A DNA stretch of 64,000 nucleotides from Archivesica marissinica (taxonomy: Eukaryota; Mollusca; Bivalvia; Venerida; Vesicomyidae), in the NCBI GenBank assembly GCA_014843695.1, contig CM026403.1, forward strand, positions 72,618,152-72,682,151, read 5' to 3'. Positions 44,311-55,397 of this stretch are shown here, piece after piece. Within the stretch, counting starts at the first letter, position 1, and each line of letters opens with the position of its first letter. A model generated the notes under the pieces. The model had not been told where the DNA came from and did not search any database. It saw nothing but the letters and a program-made list of their open reading frames with translations. The position numbers were made by a program, and so were the translations under genes.

Positions 44311-44790
44311 CTATGAATCTTCTTCTTCTTCTTGTCGTTCGCGAATCACATGGACAAGCCGGCAGCAAACATGAAATGGGCCGTCCTCCTCAGATCCTCC
44401 CGGCAGCCATGTAACTTCGTCTGGAGAGAAGTATCTGTTGCCCAGGTTGTTTTCCTCAGCCCATGAAGATTGGGACACTCCTGGAGGATGTGTTCTGCAG
44501 TCTGGTCCCCTATTTTGCAGCTGTAGGCAGTTGATGGAGCTAGGAGCTAGTCCAAGCTTCCGACACATATGGAAGTTCAGGCGGTTATGCCCTGTTCTAA
44601 GTCGGAATATCGTGACTTGCTCCTGTCTGGTGAGAATGTGGTAGTCATCCTTCTCGACTGTTGGCTTTGATACAGATTTGATTATGGTGCATTTCTCCTT
44701 GTAAGTTAAATCTTTGTCTGGTTGCCTCTCGGTAGAACCTTGCTTGGCAAGCTGGTCAATAACATTATCAATAAAATGTGTTTCCACTAA
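44311..44790 (-). mobile_element. Non-LTR retrotransposon 3' end (RNase H-like/C-terminal ORF2 fragment)
   Basis: A minus-strand frame of 158 codons contains VTIFRLRTGHNRLNFHM, a motif typical of the C-terminal region after RNase H in invertebrate LINE ORF2 proteins, followed by Cys and His residues. Reverse transcriptase and endonuclease are absent, so it is a 5'-truncated, dead copy. It ends in (GAA)n at 44318-44333, a typical LINE microsatellite tail. Confidence 0.75.
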
Positions 44791-44879
44791 CGTGTAGGTT
44801 TATTTGGCAAAAATGTACGTCAAAAGGAGATTTCGTAGTATTTTCAATTTGTTTTGAAAATTTCTAAAGCAGCGCAATT

Positions 44880-45849
44880 CGAGTGAAACGAGCGTTGAAA
44901 CGAGTGATTGGATTATGATTATTCTTCATATAGAAAAAAACATCTTGTTACATTCTAATAATCCAATCAGAACGCTGCATGAAATTTATAATTCCGGTAA
45001 CTGAAGCGTGAAATATTGCGTGATCTCTCGCGACTTGCTATTCCCAAAGTTAGGCGAAAACTCTTCACGCCGGGATATTGCTTATGACATCACCGGTTAT
45101 CACTCACTCAGTCACTGACTCGGTGACAGTTTAAGATATATATTGTTTATGTCACCGGTTATCGTTAACACAGGATACACAACATGCTAACATATTATGT
45201 ACAATTGGAAGTGGCATTTAAAGAATACTCTATATACCTTGATCATACAGATTATCAGTCGAATGAGAAGAAAAGTGATGTTTTAACATTCATTTTTGAC
45301 AAGAATTAGCAAGACTCCCGGGGAAGGTGCATCACGTGATCAAACAAACCGTAAACTGTCTGTATTTTTACGACATCAGCTCCAGAATGACTCACAGGTA
45401 TGACCGACCTGTGATGTTTTCCTTGGGCCTATATGAAATCAACAAGCATGGCTCAGATTTCATCCAGATTGCCATATTTTCATAAAATTTCTGTCAGAGA
45501 AACTTTTCAACTGCCAAAAACACCTAGCATACTTAGGGGTGATTCTTCAGTTGAAACGATGTTATAGGAAGGGCTGTAAATAATGTCATAACTTGTAGCC
45601 CAACCCATTTGCTTTTCCCCCCCAGATTAAATAGTATACAGCAATAATAATAAATCCTAATATAATTTCATATTTTTTTCTACGTATTTCATTGTGTATA
45701 ATTGTAATGTATGAACAAAATTCAATAAAATATTCTTTTAAAACAAGACGATGTTATTGATATAGTGGTCTCGGATTGGTCGAAAATCCCCTTTAAGAGT
45801 TCTTGATATCAGTTGAATCAGTTGATTAGTTGAGTAGATCTATATTGTT
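44880..45849. other. Dispersed repeat fragment and unique sequence, no supported gene
   Basis: 44985-45075 (TTTATAATTCCGGTAAC, GCGTGAAATATTGCGTG, GGCGAAAACT) is the reverse of 54470-54537. Further right, a pyrimidine tract ending CCCCCCCAG (45625) and an AATAAA near 45725 could belong to a plus-strand 3' exon, but no frame supports one. Confidence 0.4.
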
Positions 45850-46100
45850 TACTGGTAATCCAGGGATCGGGGGTTCGATCCCCCGCCTGATCCATATGAA
45901 ATTAACAGTCTTTCAGTTAGGACTTTAAACCAAGGTATCGTGTATGTGCTTTACACCGTGCACATAAAAGAACCAGAGGAGAGTCTGGAATGGGTCTCTG
46001 TTGCACTATCCTCCAAAAAGCTAAAATGACAAATCTCTTCAGGAGACGTCGCTCATATGAGCAACCGGTAGCGACGATAAATAAACGTAAAACACACAAC
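45850..46100 (+). mobile_element. tRNA-derived SINE, family B, lacking box A
   Basis: Starts at ACTGGTAATCCAGGGATCG with box B GGTTCGATCCC, then the full family B body (GGACTTTAAACC, GAACCAGAGGAG, TCTCTTCAGGAG) to GGTAGCGACGATAAATAAAC. Confidence 0.85.
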
Positions 46101-46990
46101 ATTCACCACCAAATTACCTTCAGAGTAGGGGGTGGGTGCCTTTAAATTAGCCTGTGTTCCAGTCTGTCGATTTTTTCGCTTATTAACTTCTGGCAAAATG
46201 ACAGCCTGGGGAAACTTGATTTCCGATCGTAGCGCCATCTACTTACACCCTCAACTCTTCTCTACAAGATAATATCGCTAAATATAGAAACGGAATTCTA
46301 TCTGCCAAACAGGCACGATTATACATGGTCATTTCCGAATATGCACACGAATGCTCCCGTAGACTCATTTACATTGCAAACATATAATTTCCCGTTTCTG
46401 TGTTATATCGACGAGGTGGCGGCTTTTAAATATTACGTTTAGATAATAATTGGTCGATTCAGCATAATTGAATTAAGGACAACTTAAATATTGAGTAAAT
46501 ATGTCAAATCAGATGCACATTGTACGTTTTAAAACTACCCGTAAACATTTATAAAGTGTTATCAACATTACAGTGCCTTGCCTTCGATTCAAGTACGTCA
46601 TTAATTAAGTCACGTGCTAATGGGCCTATTAATAGGATTAATGTGTGTCAATAATTACACGGAAAATCCCCCAAGTTTCCCCAGGCGTTGATATGATCAG
46701 TTGATATGATCAGTAACAATTAATAGTCTCGGTGCTAAAATATATTTATTTGATTGACCAGGCAAAATATATCGACGCCTGTTCCCACGATACCTTTAAA
46801 TAAATAGTGGGGGAAACTAAACAAACGCAATTGGTCAACCCTATTGAAATTTCACATTTTCTTGTGGCTCAAGAGTCAGTCTGTTGAAAACTACAGTCTT
46901 TTGTGCCAAACTATTGTTGGGGAACATATAATAGCACTGTATGTTATAAAGGAGGCATATGTAATTTCAATAGCGGTGTCTGACCTTCAG
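46101..46990. other. Unique sequence, no supported gene
   Basis: AT-rich, with short frames only. No repeats longer than about 15 bp were noticed except TTGATATGATCAG twice near 46690. Confidence 0.4.
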
Positions 46991-47119
46991 AGACACAACT
47001 TTATCTACGGAGGTCGCTAAATGCACACCTTTACATGTGTACACCATTGAAGTGTGGTGTCAGTTACAGATTAAACGACGCGTACTGTACTGTAGGGTAT
47101 CGTAGAGCTAAACTGTCAC

Positions 47120-48535
47120 AGAAAGCACTCTTGTGGACTTAACTCCATGCAAACCATTGCCGTCAGGTGGACAAATTGTCATCTAACGCATTATCGTGGG
47201 CTTATCTCCATGCACACCATTGAAGTCAAGTGGGTAAGCTGTCACCTAAACAACTACTGTGGACTTAACGCTCTGCACACCATTGAGGTCAGGTTGGTTA
47301 ACTGTCACCTAAAGAAACTTGTGTGGACTTAACTCCATGTACACCATTGAAGTCAGGTGGGAAAGTGTCACCTAAAGAAACTCGTGTGGACTTAACTCCA
47401 TGTACACCATTGAAGTCAGGTGGGAAAGTGTCACCTAAAGAAACTCGTGTGGACTTAACTCCATGTACACCAAAAAAGTATGATGGGTAAAATGTCACCG
47501 AAAGCACCCTTGTGGGTTTGATTCCATGCACAACATTGAAGTCAGATGGGTAAACTGTCAACTAAAGAACTCTTGTGGACTTAACTCACTGCACACCATT
47601 TAAGTCAGGTGGGTAATCTGTCACCTAATGCATTCGTGTGGTCTTAAATCCATGCATACTATTGAAGTCAGGTTGTTAAACTGTCACCAAAAGCAATTTT
47701 GTGGACGTAACACACTGCACCCAATTGAAGTCAGATGGGTAAATTGTCACCGAACGCTCTCGTGTGGGCTTAACTCCATGCACACCATTGAAGTCAGGTG
47801 GGTAAACTGTCACCAAAAGCAATTTTTTGGACGTAACACACTGCACCCAATTGAAATCAGATGGGTAAATTGTCACCGAACGCTCTCGTGTGGGCTTAAC
47901 TCCATGCACACCATTGAAGTCAGGTGGGTAAACTGTCACCAAAAGCAATTTTGTGGACGTAACACACTGCGCCCAATTGAAGTCAGGTGGGTAAGCTGTC
48001 AACGAAAACGCTCTTGTGGAATTAATTCCATGCACACCATTGAAGTCAGGTGGGTGAACTGTCACCGAAAGCACTCTTGTGGACCTAACTCTATGCACAC
48101 CATTGGAGTCAGGTTGATAAACTGTCACCGAAAGCACTCTTGTGGAATTAATTCAGTGTACGCCATTGAAGTCAGGTGGGTAAACTGTCACCGAAAGAAT
48201 TCTTGTGAACCTAACTCCATGCACACCATTGGAGTCAGGTGGGTAAACTCTCACCTAAAACACTCTTGTGGACCTAACTCTCTGCACACCATTGCAATCA
48301 GGTGGATAAACTGTCACCGAAAAAGCACTCTTGTGGAATTAATGCAATGTACACCATTGAAGTCAGGTGGGTAATCTGTCACTGAAAGCATTCTTGTGAA
48401 CTTGACTATCTGCACACCATTCAAGTCAGGTGGGTAAACTGTCACCGAAAGCACCCCTGTGGGCTTAACTCAATGCACACAATTGAGATATGGTGGGTAA
48501 ACGGTCACCTAAAGAACTAGTGTGGACGTAACTCA
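47120..48535. repeat. Degenerate 60-64 bp tandem array, about 23 copies
   Basis: The unit is CACACCATTGAAGTCAGGTG, GGTAAACTGTCACCGAAAG, then CACTCTTGTGGACTTAACTC. Units are much more diverged than in other arrays here, so it is older. The 248-codon plus-strand frame at 47628-48374 is 21-residue periodic. An isolated unit lies at 49028-49079. Confidence 0.9.
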
Positions 48536-48595
48536 CCTGCGACCCCTGGATTACAAGTTCAGTGTGTTAACCATTGGATCACTGACCCGCTACGA
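48536..48595 (-). mobile_element. SINE family B head fragment
   Basis: Minus strand CAATGGTTAACACACTG, then GTAATCCAGGGGTCGCAGG, matches the tRNA-like head of the family B SINEs. The body is missing. Confidence 0.55.
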
Positions 48596-48732
48596 TTGAT
48601 ATGTAAGATGACGTACATATTAATCTAGTTGGGCACATATTTTATATTTCCCGCCCATCTATTCGTGACTCCGCCTTCCCCTACTTCAATGGCGTACATG
48701 CCTAGACGGTGTGCATTTAGCGACATCCTTTT

Positions 48733-49230
48733 ATCTATACGTATGCTGCCACTCACGCATGGCACCTATTACATCATCGTTATGCATGCATGGATATAAT
48801 AGTTCTGTGAATCAATGACACATTTTCAAATCCAATTTCCCATAAGTAAATGCTACCAGCATGTGTATGGTAAAACCCACAGAGAAATGACAACACACAA
48901 TGAGCTAGTCCCATTATGTGGCTCTAGTTACCCACCTGACGCCCCGGTCACTTATAAGGAATGTTAATGACGTGCTAATAACGTTCACGTGTTGGACTAG
49001 CAATGATCCACATACAACTGACCATTACCCGTCACCGAAAGCACTCGTGTGGGCTTAACGCCATGCACACCATTGAAGCTGGAATATTGCACAACTATCT
49101 GACACACCTGGAAAAAGTAGTTAACCTATAAAGCAGAACAAGTACAAAGATCAGCCGCACGCTATGATCTGCAATTACTATAATACATTCAATGGGAATT
49201 ATACCGGATTACTATACCGATAACTATTTT
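48733..49230. other. Unique sequence with one stray array unit
   Basis: 49028-49079 (GTCACCGAAAGCACTCGTG, then CACACCATTGAAG) is a single displaced unit of the 47-48.5 kb array. Nothing else is recognised. Confidence 0.45.
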
Positions 49231-49234
49231 CTAC

Positions 49235-50440
49235 CAAAGAAAATATGATTCTAATTCAGGAAGATACGCCAATTGAAAGGGGAACAAATTGACCAATATG
49301 TAACAAAGTTGAGAACAAAAACAGAAAGAACACTGTGCATTCCACAATAAAGACGGAGAAATTAAAAGCCAGCTGATTCAAATTAAATATGCACTTCGGA
49401 TAAATTAAGACGAAAATATGTGAAAGAAGACAACGATTTAGCAAATTTATTAACATTAGCTGCACCATGGATTTATCACCCATAAAGCCGAGAATATGAC
49501 ACAGAATTCCACACCCATGGAGGAAAATGTTTTTAAAATAGTTAAATTCAAGAACAGCACAGCGACAGCATCTTGGAAACGTCTTCCGTCGGCAACATCA
49601 AGAAGTCAAAATCACCAATTGCAGAGACCGCAGCAAAAATGTGAAATTGTGGCGGGAGCTATCCACATAAATCAAGATGTAATGCAGTAAGAGCAGTGTC
49701 ATTATTGCCACGAAACTGATTTCCATATGTGGAAAGCTGCTTCACCAGACAAGTGAGGTTAGGTCAAGCCGACATTATTTTGTTCGGAGAATGAAGTTTC
49801 TTTCGGTGGTAAGTTTTGTTGTGAAGAACATATAGATATGTATAAGTGCAAAAAACGTACATTGAAAATAAATGGAGTAAATACGAAACGTTATTAGTTT
49901 AAACATAGTTTATTTCCCAATATAATACATATTGAACAATACATAATCAAAATACAGATAAGGGATTACAATGACAGACAGTGTCTTATATAATTCTTCT
50001 CCTCTAAACGTTATTATAGACACCGGTTCTACAATTAATATTGTGAATGAAAATGTATTCCAGAAAATGAAATCAGCGCCAAATTTACAGAAGTGTAAAA
50101 CAAGGGCATTTGTTTTTGCACAGAAAACGTCACTGCCAATTAATAAAAGGTACTGTTATCAAATCAGTTAAATAATTCCTGTGATTCAATCGGTGGAGTG
50201 TGAGAATGATTACACGGACATTAGTACAAGATATTCAAGTGTTTTCACAGGATTAAGGAAACCCAATGACACGCAAATAAAATTCCATGTAAATGAAAAA
50301 GTATAGTCCCTGTTGCGCAATCGCCCAGATATATCCCATTTAATATGTGCGAACAGGTAGAAAAAGAACTGGGCAGGTTCCAGAAATTGGATGTGATTGA
50401 GAAAATCGAAAGTCATACTGGCCTACTTTGTTTACAGTTT
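49235..50440 (+). mobile_element. Decayed Ty3/Gypsy LTR retrotransposon fragment (gag to start of RT)
   Basis: Order of remnants, in shifting frames: a gag core-like stretch (49256-49460, including LRRKYVKEDNDLANLL); two CCHC-type zinc knuckle remnants at about 49625-49735 (CGGSYPHKSRC; CHYCHETDFH); a retropepsin motif IIDTGSTINIV at about 50013-50040; then the linker and RT entry (YSSVFTG; EQVEKELGRFQKLDVIEKI) at about 50230-50410. Several frameshifts and stops separate the parts, and the rest of RT, RNase H and integrase is absent. No LTRs were identified. It is a fossil and cannot encode a working polyprotein. Confidence 0.75.
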
Positions 50441-51260
50441 TACGCTGTTTGCAGTCATTTGATAGTGCAAAGTCGCAGAACTGATCGCAGCAGGCTATAC
50501 ATATTTATAGCTACATGTATTTCCAAGCATGCATAGCTTTGGTCCCGAAATTATATATTTATTCTGTCTTCATTTATTCTACACACTAGCTTGCCTCTCA
50601 GTACGTCTTCCTTAAAATCCCTATCTACTGGATTTAATCGTTCATGGATGCTGGGAATGGTTTGTTTTTACCTAGCACATTCATATTGTACATTCATGTG
50701 GTGGTTTCTTCTTCAACGTGTATAACTTCCTTTAAAGCGACACTACATCAGTGAAAACACAAATATCTACAGAATGTATTTTCCTATTATATGGTATAAT
50801 TTTTATCCAAATATTTGCCTCAAATATTTCAACTAATAAACAAACGTCGTATACGCGGTTTGTTGACATAACAAAATAATGTAAACATCCATGCGTAATA
50901 CAACTAGTGTGTCCTGAATAACACGATTTATGGTACATATTTATAGTTATATATCACATTTGTGCCTATATATTTGTACACTATTCTTAGTTAAATGATC
51001 TCTAAACGACATTATCTCGTGTTTAGTATTGACTGCATGTATGACCGTTATATGAAATCATACTTTCAATCCACAAAAACACTGTTTATTGATTCAATGT
51101 TAGTGTTCGGAAGAATTTGTAGTAGCAATGCATTTATATGTGAAAAAAAAAAGAATTTTATTTGCTTTTTGCGATGTATTGTAGCTTTAATCCGTATATA
51201 CGTATACATGTACTGTCATAGTGTGATGTATCATCAATTCGTTGCCATTGACAAACCCTA
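50441..51260. other. Unique sequence, no supported gene
   Basis: AT-rich. A 104-codon plus-strand frame (50995-51309) runs into the MITE at 51261 and shows no recognised motif. Confidence 0.4.
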
Positions 51261-51446
51261 CATCCGCTATGTCGAATTCCGTCGGACCAAACAAAATACT
51301 TCGACATAACTGAAATTTGAATTAACGAAATTCGATATAAACGGAGTCAGTTATATTATGTAACCTGATAGTATTTGAAACGGGACTTTGATCCGACTTC
51401 GAGATAACCGGAGAGTTAGACATAACCGACGTTGACATAACGGATG
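51261..51446. mobile_element. 186-bp pogo/Tigger-like MITE
   Basis: The ends CATCCGCTATGTCGA and (right, inverted) CATCCGTTATGTCAA are flanked by TA. The interior has further degenerate TTATGTCGAA-type motifs in both orientations. No ORF. Confidence 0.8.
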
Positions 51447-51746
51447 TAGACTGTATATCTAAATGACAGTGTTCTGCTCTAAAAGAAAAGAAAAAGGAGA
51501 AAATAAAGAAAGTTTTGAAAAAGTATTATTTTATCCAACATGTAGATTAAGATATGTATTTGCCGTTTGAAATTGCTTCCGTGTTTTGAGGTCCTATTAT
51601 TCAACTTCAAATTTCATTTCAGGCAAATTAAATGGTTAAAATATTTAATAAAATAACGTTTTCTTTATCTTTTTATACATTGTTAAATATTATGCCATGT
51701 TGATCACATTCCAATCTACTTACTACGTTTGTAGCTATGCGTTTTA

Positions 51747-52032
51747 CATTTATTTATCGTCGCTACCGGTTGCCCATATGAGCCACGCCTCCTGAAGAGA
51801 TTAGTCATTTTAGAGTTTTGGAGGATAGTGCACTGATACAGACAGAGTCCCATTACAGAGTTTCCTCTGTTCTTTTACGTGCACAGTGTAAAACACCGAC
51901 ACGAGACCGGGTTAAAGTCCCATTTGAAAGACTGTTAATTTTAGTAGGGACAGACTGGTAATCCAGAGATCGCAGGTTGGATCCCTGGATTACCAGTCCA
52001 GCGTGTTAACCACTGGACTACAGATCCGTCTG
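51747..52032 (-). mobile_element. tRNA-derived SINE, family B, with inverted head duplication
   Basis: Full family B body from GGTAGCGACG (plus strand CGTCGCTACC) to the head GGATCTGTAGTCCAGTGG. Near 51955-52005 the segment CTGGTAATCCAGAGATCG is followed by its own inverse GGATCCCTGGATTACCAG, making a palindrome around box B. Confidence 0.85.
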
Positions 52033-52453
52033 TTTGTAGCTAACATTTCGGTAAGCCTTAAAGGCATAATTACGAATTACGCATAGCATACAAAAGGTTT
52101 TTAAACATTCACAAGAATATGCCGGGCATAGTACACATCTCCTTTTCCGCCGAGGTCCGCTCGACCAGAACGTAAATGTTAAAATATTATTAGCACACTG
52201 CCATAACTAGCCTACGTGTTTCGTTGTGTCGGATACCGTATTCGTATCGTACGTGACAGTGCCGATTACGTTGCTTTACCGTACAAATGCCCGTAAGTTG
52301 TCCATGGCTCCGCCCCTTCGTACCTGCCTTCATGTCTGATTACGTAACGAATTATCTCATTTCCAGACACTATGAAAGGGTTTCCCTCAACAGGAACTTA
52401 AATAATGGATGTAGAGAGTGGCGGATATAAAAATCGATAGTAGATTTATTCAC

Positions 52454-52692
52454 GCAGGTTCGATCCCCCGTCTGACCCTAATAAAATTAACAGTCTTTCA
52501 GATGGGACATTAAACCGAGGTATCGTGTCGGTGCTTTACACCGTGCACGTAAAAGAACCAGAGGAGATTCTGGAATGGGTCTCTATCTGTATCATGCACT
52601 ATCCTCCAAAATCTAAAATAACTAATCTCTTCAGGAGGCGTCGCTCATATGGGTAACCGGTAGCGACGATAAATAAACGTAAAAACACACAT
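52454..52692 (+). mobile_element. tRNA-derived SINE, family B, starting at box B
   Basis: Begins GCAGGTTCGATCCCCCGTC, then TAATAAAATTAACAGTC, GGTATCGTGTCGGTGC, and runs through to GATAAATAAACG with a short A-rich tail. Box A is absent. Confidence 0.85.
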
Positions 52693-53273
52693 TCACGCGT
52701 CGTACTTATTCATCTATGACGCATAGTTTTTTTATAGGGTCAATTACAGTAGTTGTATTCATACTACGCAGTAGTTGCACGGACATGTTATACCCAATCG
52801 GCCTTCGACTACCAAATAAGGTCAATGACGTCATTCAGATGTATCGATCATGCGCAGTTCTTCAATTGAATCACGCCATTTTGTATCACAACACGATGAA
52901 AAACAAATGGAAATAATGAAATGCAGTTGAAAAATGTAGTTACTGTAAGTTTACTATTGCATTCAAAGTTTTAGCTACAACGGAATTGTTTGTGAGATAA
53001 TAAATCTTTCGAAAACAGTGTTTGGAATATTCTGAATGTCAGCTCGCCGCGAGATAATTCATTAATTTCGACTTTCAAATTCAACGCTTGAAAGTTAGAC
53101 TTTGTTCATAATCATACATACACTGATACAGTCACATTATAAAAACAGTATGCACCAACACACGAATTCTTTATAGAAAAAGTCATTTATATTAACACAC
53201 CATTCGATATTTTCTGTTTGGAGAATCGTCTTGATAAGTTATTTATGTTCCAAGCTATTAAAGGGAGATAAAT
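52693..53273. other. Unique sequence, no supported gene
   Basis: A 66-codon plus-strand frame at 52716-52916 has no recognised motif. Confidence 0.4.
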
Positions 53274-53906
53274 TCTCTTCTTCTTCTTTGTTTATACAGC
53301 ACTCCTTCACTTATGAAGATTAGGTGCTGGCGCCGTAATAAAAAGTGTTAGTTAAGTGCTTGATCAGAAAGTGCTCATTAGAAGGATACAGTGAATAGAC
53401 ATAATTTTAGATATATTTTTAAGTGTTTTTTATAAAACTATGTACATAATTGTGGCAATTTATGCAAAATATATTGGGGTAAGGACAGACACAGGGATCA
53501 GGGCCTTGAAGGCGTCCACTGTGTCTGCGGCATATATGGTGGGCGGTAGCATGTTCCACTGAATGACGGCTCTAGGGTAGAAAGAGTATTTGTACGAGTC
53601 TTTAGCTGCGTGAATGTGTTCGTAGGTGTTACTGTGTCTGGTTCTAGGGTCTGAAGGAATAATTAGATTACAGGGTGGTTGAATGGCAACTACATGGTGT
53701 ATGATCTTATAAAACATGATGAGTCTGGTACGGATTCTTCGAATTTCCAAGGTGGGCCAGTTAAGGGTAGTGAGCATATCAGTTACAGAACTTGTATTGT
53801 GGTAGCGGTTGGATGTATAGCGGGCTGCACGGCGTTGTACTTTCTCAATTTGACTAATTTGGCTTTTGGTATGTCTTGTATTCTGGATGATGTCGATTAA
53901 TTTCAA
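53274..53906 (-). mobile_element. CR1-like LINE 3' end (C-terminal RT fragment plus 3' UTR)
   Basis: A minus-strand frame of 148 codons contains IEKVQRRAARYTSNRYHN, LNWPTLEIRRIRTRLIMFYKI, and YKYSFYPRAVIQWNMLPP in order. These are hallmark motifs of the C-terminal end of CR1/Jockey-type reverse transcriptase ORFs. It starts mid-domain (5'-truncated). About 185 bp of 3' UTR follow, ending in an (AAG)n tail at about 53276-53290. Confidence 0.85.
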
Positions 53907-54071
53907 ACTAATTATTTAGTGTCCTAGATTTTACAATCGTCCCTCGTGGTATAAATTACCAGAATGTTGAGACTACATCAGCTTAATTATGATTATTAGT
54001 AATTTATCTCATGTGATGACCAATGGTAGAATGTAGGATTTGGAATCAAATTGTCCTGAGTTTGATACTCA

Positions 54072-54153
54072 ATCATGGTACTTAATGTGGTGCCATTGAG
54101 CAAGGCATGTCAATCATGGTACTTAATGTGGTGCCATTGAGCAAGGCATGTCG
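54072..54153. repeat. About 41-bp direct duplication
   Basis: TCAATCATGGTACTTAATGT and GGTGCCATTGAGCAAGGCAT occur twice in tandem. The second copy leads directly into the MITE that follows. Confidence 0.85.
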
Positions 54154-54452
54154 CACACATTGCTTAGTACTGGTTAACCACTTAGGTCAGATAAGCATTC
54201 CCAGGAAAACATGTATAGGTTCTCCCGCAAGCTGTTTGACATCAATGGAATATAGTACATACAATTAGTATAAGTGTCGCAGTAGGTTTTGCAATAGTTG
54301 GATTTGTGAACATTGCAGGGATTATTGCTGATGTGTCTTGTTAGTATTTGAACAGAACAACTATGTATATACATTAATGTCTAAGACATGTTTTCCTGGG
54401 CAGACTTAGTGTTTAGCCAGTACTAAGCAATGTGTGTGAGGTGCCTTGCTCA
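54138..54452. mobile_element. Foldback MITE with about 35-bp arms
   Basis: The left arm contains GAGCAAGGCATGTCGCACAC and ATTGCTTAGTACTGG. The right arm, inverted, contains GAGCAAGGCACCTCACACAC and ATTGCTTAGTACTGG. A further inverted match (CCCAGGAAAACATG) lies inside. No ORF. Confidence 0.75.
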
Positions 54453-54469
54453 CGGACACTACGTATCCT

Positions 54470-54840
54470 AGCGTGAATAGTTTTCGCCCAGAACGGGTTT
54501 TACACGCAATATTTCACGCTACCGGAATTATAAATAAACACCCTATGCACTTCCAATCTATTTCTAACCGATCATAGAGATCACACACGTAAATAAGCTG
54601 TGAAAACTTTAAACCTACCCCAGTTTTCACTAATTTTTCTGTCGCCATATAAATATCATTTTTTAAAGAAATTAGCAATTTTTCTCCAAATTGACATTCA
54701 TTGCCTGCCACACCAATATATTTACGAATAAAAATGTCATTATAGTCTCACTGCTCCGTGTTTATGAGTTCCGTCCGTTATTGCACACAAGGGGTCCTTA
54801 TGCATAATATCGATTTTCACCGTTTTTCGCCTTCAGGTCC
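54470..54840 (-). repeat. Dispersed repeat shared with 42.7-43.0 kb and 45.0 kb
   Basis: 54470-54537 is the inverse of 44985-45075. 54590-54760 parallels 42780-42960 (CCAGTTTTCACTAATTT, AATATATTTACGAATAAA, TATAGTCTCAC). A 65-codon minus-strand frame spans it (KLVKTGVGLKF), and the other copy retains part of that peptide, so a coding ancestor is conceivable. Confidence 0.55.
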
Positions 54841-55395
54841 ATGTGTTGTCACAGAGGTTCTCCAACTGATATACATGGTTGTGTAAAAAGTTATTCTTTG
54901 TTAGGCACTGTGTGATGTGTTCGATGAATGGGTCCATTTACGGTTCTGCACTCAGTCAGAGCACAGGAACTTGAAATTTTATCCATAAGCCACCAACGGT
55001 CTCGTACCTCTATCCCACCCGCCTCTATTTAAAAAAAGACAGGAATGCAACGTAAACCATACCCCACCCACTATTCACGACATATAAAAGCTAACTAACA
55101 TCATGTGACAGCCACACTCCCGGGGTTTGTTAGTACAAAAATATACCTCGAGCAGTCGCTAATCTTTAATATCTACCCGCTGAACAAAAGATAATTAAAT
55201 CAATTTTTTTCAGAAATGGTAGAGAAACTGTTTTTCTGGTTAGTTGGATTTTTGACTGCACAACTACACTTATAAAGTTTATACACGTACAACATGTACA
55301 GCGCCTTGTCCTTAGTGATCATGACACAGACCAAATTTTACAGATTTTGTACACCTAATTTAATAATATTTCTCGTACTGCCTCCTTTAATATGG
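54841..55395. other. Unique sequence, no supported gene
   Basis: No motif or repeat recognised. Confidence 0.4.
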
Positions 55396-55397
55396 TC

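Larger units (their letters stand above)
47005..48732. mobile_element. Inverted-repeat-flanked element filled by a tandem array
   Basis: GTCGCTAAATGCACACC at about 47012 is inverted at about 48708 (GGTGTGCATTTAGCGAC). Homology extends inward to a CATGT..ACCATTGAAGT block on each side. The interior is the degenerate array at 47120-48535, whose unit contains ACACCATTGAAGTCAGG, so the array appears to derive from the element's own inner terminus. No target duplication was resolved. Confidence 0.6.

Noticed and set aside
47628..48374. 248-codon Cys/His-containing plus-strand frame resembling zinc-finger repeats
   Set aside because: The CxxN/HC pattern comes from a degenerate 60-64 bp tandem unit. 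Spacing is not a zinc-finger consensus, and opposite-strand frames are equally open.
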